Shown here: one piece after another, positions 6,904 through 10,347 of the stretch | Layout: the number at the start of each line of letters is the position of its first letter | How positions within the stretch are numbered: position 1 is the stretch's first letter | DNA from: Nitrospirales bacterium | GTDB lineage: Bacteria > Nitrospirota > Nitrospiria > Nitrospirales > UBA2166 | DNA: 10,347 nt | NCBI GenBank assembly: GCA_029261375.1 | Contig: JAJDBL010000336.1 | Coordinates: 1 to 10,347 of the forward strand | Direction of reading: 5' to 3' | The notes under the pieces: model-generated | What the model was told of the DNA's origin: nothing | What the model saw: only the letters and a program-made list of their open reading frames with translations | Database searches by the model: none | Made by a program: the position numbers and the translations under genes

Positions 6904-6948
6904 TTGACGAACGAAACGAGATGCACGAGAGATAGGGAGCAGAACCGC

Positions 6949-7383
6949 ATGGGAAGAGAACGATTTATTGGCACCTGGAAACTAATCTCATTTGAACTTC
7001 GACGGCCAGATCATGAGGTGACGTATCCCATTGGGGAGAACCCTATGGGTGTGATTATGTATGACGAACACGGAAACATGTCCGGTCAGATTATGCGACG
7101 TCATCGACCGGCCTTTGCCTCAGGCGATCATCTACAGGGAGAGGCGTCTGAGATTCGTGCCGCCTTTGAAGGATACATGGCGTATTGCGGTCGGTATGAG
7201 GTTAACGATGAAGATGAAAGCGTGTCCCACATCTTAGAATGCTGTTTGTTCCCCAACTGGATAGGGACTTCGCAGAAACGCTTCTTCGAGTTTTCTAAAA
7301 AGAGGCTGTTGCTGAAAACCCCTCCGATGTTATTGGGAGGAGGGGAGAACATTGTACATGCGCTGTGGGAACGTATAGCCTGA
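6949..7383 (+). CDS. Lipocalin-like domain protein
   Basis: 144-residue single-domain protein resembling the Lipocalin_5 family: RFIGTWKLISFE near the N-terminus, then YPIGENPMGVIMYDEHGNMSGQI, RRHRPAFASGD, a GYMAYCGRYEV strand, LFPNWIGTSQKRFFEF and a closing LWERIA. Such proteins form small beta-barrels thought to bind hydrophobic ligands; some are fused to or neighbour tailoring enzymes, but the ligand here is unknown. There is no signal peptide, so it is probably cytosolic. ATG 6949 is chosen because AGGGAG (6934-6939) lies 9 bases upstream and the next residues match the family's usual beginning; the in-frame TTG at 6904 would add an unlikely charged tail. It stands between nth and a membrane glycan enzyme with spacers on both sides, so context gives no functional clue. 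Confidence 0.82.
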   Translation: MGRERFIGTWKLISFELRRPDHEVTYPIGENPMGVIMYDEHGNMSGQIMRRHRPAFASGDHLQGEASEIRAAFEGYMAYCGRYEVNDEDESVSHILECCLFPNWIGTSQKRFFEFSKKRLLLKTPPMLLGGGENIVHALWERIA

Positions 7384-7556
7384 GTCGATATTTGGCTGTC
7401 AACGTTTGTCGCGATACTCCATTTTAGTTTCAGTGATTACTCCCTTAGTACCTGCCATAGCAATAAGACAAGATCCCGGAATCAACAACCTCAGACCCAT
7501 CAACATTCTCACTGGCGCATGCAAATTCAGGGAATATCTAGCAGACGGTTTCTGAT

Positions 7557-9668
7557 ATGAGAGGCGGTTCTCTGACGGCATCCACCGCAATATCAACGGA
7601 ACAGTTCATCATCAAATGGGGACTGTATACAATCCCTTACCTCGCTCTCGTAACCTCAACATTGCTTCCCTATGGGTTTGTAACTCCTAGGGTCTTTCTC
7701 TTTCGCGCCATTGTCGAGATTCTCTTCGTCATCTACCTCGTCGGAATGATGCGAGGGCGCGTATCGCCAACCCGATCGCTTTTTGGAATTCCGATCCTGG
7801 CATACGCCGTTTTTGTTGTGGTGCTTGCCGTCACGACATTGACCGGGGTGAACCCCGCGCGAAGCATGTGGGGTGGAATTGAGAGGATGGACGGCGTATT
7901 CCAGTCATTTCACCATCTGATGTTTCTCTTATTGATGGTATTGGTTTTTTCAAAAGAGGACGACTGGCTTTGGTTCTTCAGGATCAGTCTCGGAGTAAGT
8001 CTCGTCGTCGCGATGTTTGGCATCTCGGAATGGGTGTCGGCCGGTCCAAGCCATCGCCCCATATCGACAATCGGTAACGCTGGATACCTCGGAGAGTACC
8101 TTTTGGTTCACGTCTTTCTTGGAATATTCCTCGCAGCGAGGGATGCAAAACTCCGGAGGGGAGCATATCTTGCTGTAGCGATCGTCGAGTTGATTGCACT
8201 TCTCCTCACCGGAACGAGGGCGGGTGCATTGGGCCTCGTCTTTGGTCTCATCGTTATAGGGGGACTCCGTGTTATGTTTCCAAAGGAACACCGAACCGCT
8301 GTACGACTTCGCGTTGCGGTGGTCTCCTTAGGAAGCCTCAGTGTAGTTGTTGCGGGAACATGGGGAATTGGGCAGGTTGGCTTCATGAGCGGAATGACTG
8401 CGCCGATCCGTCGTTTGATGACTCTGATCAATGATACAGCGGCTAATCGCCTATACGCGTGGAAGATTTCGCTTCGGGCCATCTGGGACAAGCCGGTTCT
8501 TGGATGGGGACCCAATAACTTCGATCGGGCGTTCAACCAATTTTTTCAACCAAGATCTGATCTCACAACACCACCACATGAGGATTGGTGGGATCGTACG
8601 CACAATATTATATTGGACCTTGGCATAAGTTCTGGGGTCGTGGGAGTCATTGCATTCGTACTGCTTCTCAGCATCGTCATCTGGGCCTTCTACCGCACTG
8701 CTCACACAACAGATGCTCCGAAACTCCAAGGGCCAATGATTGTAATGATCGGGCTGGTGCTCGGATATTTTGTGAACCTTCTTTTCATTTTTCCCGTGCT
8801 CACAACGTCAATTCTGTTTGTAAGTGTCGTTGGATATGCGAATTACTATTGGACACAATCCACTTCAGACTCACATCAGACCAAGCTCTTCGCGAAGCCG
8901 TACTCGAAACCAGTACGTGTGAGCATCGGCTGTATCGTAGCAGTCACTATTTTAGCTCTGTACAACTGGACCATCATCCCGGTGGATCGCCTTTACCGTT
9001 TTACTCTGGCGTTGCCCACCTCGTCGACGGTGGTCAACCAAGCGGCCATTGATCGCATAAGGACCACACTGAATAATCAACCGTTTGACCAGCGGGAATT
9101 GAGGTTTATGGTTGCACACATGGCGATGAACACCTCTGGAAATTCAAACATTTCACGCTTTATCCAACACTCGCTTCTCAATTTAGCGGCAATGGAGCTT
9201 GGCTTACAGGTTGCGCTTGACCACGAAGACCTCCGTCCATTTTGGGACTTGGCCGACGTGTTGTATCAACGTGCGCTGGCAGATCCGGCTCTTGCGGAGG
9301 CTGCTGCAGACGCTTACCAGCGAGCCATCAGGGTGTCCCCGAAACAACCACAATTGTATATGGGGTTGGCTGACTCTTTTATTCTTGGAGAGGATCTTGA
9401 GAGCGCAGAACGCGCCCTTCAACAAGTTGTGTCATACGTGCCGAGATGGGTCGAGCCACGTATTACGCTGGTGATGATTTACATCATCACAAAACAGGAA
9501 CAGCAGCTGAGTCTCGCACAGAAAGCGCTGGAAGAACTCATACGGGAGCAACGAGGCAGTCTAACCTACACGGCAAACGAGGCTCAGCGCCTAGCGTCGG
9601 CATATTATGGTACGGAAGATCCCGACATGGCGACGCAGATACTGAATCATCAAATGGAGATGGACTAG
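7557..9668 (+). CDS. O-antigen ligase/polymerase family membrane protein with C-terminal TPR region
   Basis: 703-residue inner-membrane protein of the WaaL/Wzy/PglL superfamily, which transfers or polymerises lipid-linked glycans at the periplasmic face. About ten hydrophobic helices fill residues 18-430. Family signatures are WGGIERMDGVFQSFHHL, TGTRAG with R221, and the Wzy_C core beginning VLGWGPNNF (G316) with HN at 349-350 in the large periplasmic loop. A further hydrophobic segment lies near 451-470. Residues about 560-670 contain alanine- and leucine-rich helical pairs typical of tetratricopeptide repeats (AYQRAIRVSPKQPQLYMGLA, then ERALQQVV, then AQKALEEL). TPR-tailed members are common; the tail probably binds protein or glycan partners outside the membrane. 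TAG at 7539 closes the frame upstream, making ATG 7557 the first start, although no good RBS is visible. Sequence alone does not separate ligase, polymerase and protein O-glycosyltransferase. Confidence 0.88.
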   Translation: MRGGSLTASTAISTEQFIIKWGLYTIPYLALVTSTLLPYGFVTPRVFLFRAIVEILFVIYLVGMMRGRVSPTRSLFGIPILAYAVFVVVLAVTTLTGVNPARSMWGGIERMDGVFQSFHHLMFLLLMVLVFSKEDDWLWFFRISLGVSLVVAMFGISEWVSAGPSHRPISTIGNAGYLGEYLLVHVFLGIFLAARDAKLRRGAYLAVAIVELIALLLTGTRAGALGLVFGLIVIGGLRVMFPKEHRTAVRLRVAVVSLGSLSVVVAGTWGIGQVGFMSGMTAPIRRLMTLINDTAANRLYAWKISLRAIWDKPVLGWGPNNFDRAFNQFFQPRSDLTTPPHEDWWDRTHNIILDLGISSGVVGVIAFVLLLSIVIWAFYRTAHTTDAPKLQGPMIVMIGLVLGYFVNLLFIFPVLTTSILFVSVVGYANYYWTQSTSDSHQTKLFAKPYSKPVRVSIGCIVAVTILALYNWTIIPVDRLYRFTLALPTSSTVVNQAAIDRIRTTLNNQPFDQRELRFMVAHMAMNTSGNSNISRFIQHSLLNLAAMELGLQVALDHEDLRPFWDLADVLYQRALADPALAEAAADAYQRAIRVSPKQPQLYMGLADSFILGEDLESAERALQQVVSYVPRWVEPRITLVMIYIITKQEQQLSLAQKALEELIREQRGSLTYTANEAQRLASAYYGTEDPDMATQILNHQMEMD

Positions 9669-9673
9669 AAACG

Positions 9674-9688
9674 CATATTGCAAATATG
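9674..9688. other. Small perfect inverted repeat between convergent genes
   Basis: CATATT-GCA-AATATG is a perfect 6-3-6 inverted repeat lying 5 bases after the ligase stop, in the 68-base gap shared with the convergent FG-GAP gene. It is A/T-rich with no T-run, so it is a poor terminator, and no better one is visible in the gap. Confidence 0.25.
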
Positions 9689-9736
9689 GAGAATGTGGGG
9701 TGGATACCAGAACAGTGTCTACGGCTGGCACAGAGG

Positions 9737-10347
9737 TCAGTTGGGGATTGGCACCACCTTCATATTATTGCCTTCTTTACGTTCCGCAACACTATCCTTA
9801 GTGTCAACACGGACAATGAGAAAGTTTCCGTGCAGCGAATCATCGAGCTGAATCTCGTGATCGAGTACCCTCGACTCCCCAGCCAATAATGGCGGTTGTA
9901 CGTTCCATTTGAGAACGACGGGGTCAACCCTCTTTCCGTCAAACGTTTCATCTTCAGATAAGTGTACTTTGACTTTGAACGGAATCGCCGACGGGACAGT
10001 CCCCTTATTTTTTACGGAGACCGTAAAAGATACCGAGTCTTGATTAGGTGATACGTTTTCTCGGGTAACATCACGAATGGTGCCCTTGAAATCTGTTGAC
10101 AGCTTCTGAAAGATAAATACTTCTCCCTGTGCTGCCCTTTCCACAGTACCCTCGCGCACGTTATGAAAAGGGGCACCGACAATCACATCGGGTCTCCCAT
10201 CCCCATCGATATCGCCAAGATCGCTGACAGAGAAGCCAAAGGACGCCCCAATGCCCGGTGACGCGTTTGGGTTGGCCAGGGTTGAAAAATGATCTCCATT
10301 GGTGCCGCTAAAAAGAAGTACTTCTCCGGGATTAATCGTACCGGCTG
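9737..10347 (-). CDS. FG-GAP (integrin-alpha-like) repeat protein, C-terminal part only
   Basis: The frame is open to the right edge of the window, so only the last 202 residues are seen and the N-terminus, probably with a signal peptide and more FG-GAP blades, is missing. The visible part begins in one blade of a beta-propeller: GEVLLFSG, then GASFGFSVSDLGDIDGDG and VIVGAPF. Its DIDGDGRPD loop (10187-10213) is a classical calcium-binding FG-GAP loop. It is followed by GEVFIF, the start of the next strand set. From about residue 80 of the visible part to the end lies a beta-sandwich resembling CARDB or other Ig-like adhesion modules (SFTVSVKNKGTVPSAIPFKV, then ERKEGNNMKVVP). Such proteins are exported and surface-associated. 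The first ATG inside the visible stretch (10186) lies in the middle of the propeller and is not the start. It ends 68 bases from the ligase stop, tail to tail. Confidence 0.88.
   Translation of the reverse strand, partial: AGTINPGEVLLFSGTNGDHFSTLANPNASPGIGASFGFSVSDLGDIDGDGRPDVIVGAPFHNVREGTVERAAQGEVFIFQKLSTDFKGTIRDVTRENVSPNQDSVSFTVSVKNKGTVPSAIPFKVKVHLSEDETFDGKRVDPVVLKWNVQPPLLAGESRVLDHEIQLDDSLHGNFLIVRVDTKDSVAERKEGNNMKVVPIPN

Noticed and set aside
8585..9052. 155-codon + strand frame inside the ligase gene
   Set aside because: Out-of-frame shadow rich in Cys, His and Arg; the overlapping frame encodes membrane helices and the Wzy_C core.
1..10347. Search for CRISPR arrays, tRNA/rRNA genes, transposases, phage, toxin-antitoxin or defence genes
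   Set aside because: No regularly spaced repeats, no RNA-gene signatures and no matching protein families were seen on either strand; queC alone is not evidence of a deazapurine DNA-modification island.

Overview
The window reads as an ordinary stretch of bacterial chromosome, mostly housekeeping and envelope genes on the + strand, with one partial gene on the - strand at the right end. Base composition looks close to balanced. The gene repertoire, the eukaryote/archaeal-type prolyl-tRNA synthetase and two intergenic elements resemble what I recall from Nitrospira-like (Nitrospirota) genomes. That placement is an impression from memory and not a proof.

Left part (1-2360): the 3' two thirds of lipA (lipoyl synthase) is translationally fused, by a 4-base CTGA overlap, to a half-size ABC exporter. 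The exporter has no ATG/GTG/TTG start near its expected N-terminus. It most likely starts at CTG 636, behind a GGAGG ribosome binding site that sits in the loop of a perfect 6-bp hairpin.

Middle part (2361-4689): a 333-base gap carries a roughly 123-bp imperfect palindromic element and a possible promoter. Then come a secreted single-PDZ HtrA/DegS-type serine protease, queC (queuosine precursor synthesis; ATGA overlap with the protease gene) and a small gene for a 44-residue single-span membrane protein that starts 3 bases after queC. These three look like one transcription unit.

Right-middle part (4690-7383): proS (481 aa, with most of its C-terminal zinc ligands replaced), nth (endonuclease III with all catalytic and Fe-S residues) and a lipocalin-like protein. 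A palindrome-rich spacer separates the last two.

Right end (7557-10347): a large polytopic O-antigen ligase/polymerase-family protein with a C-terminal TPR region. Converging on it is the 3' end of an exported FG-GAP (integrin-alpha-like) gene with a calcium-binding loop and a CARDB-like C-terminal domain.

I see no rRNA, tRNA, CRISPR array, transposase, phage gene or defence cassette, and nothing that convincingly looks like a new multigene system. The points most worth checking are the CTG start with its RBS-in-loop hairpin, the palindromic element at 2359-2481, the small membrane protein after queC and the altered zinc site of ProRS.
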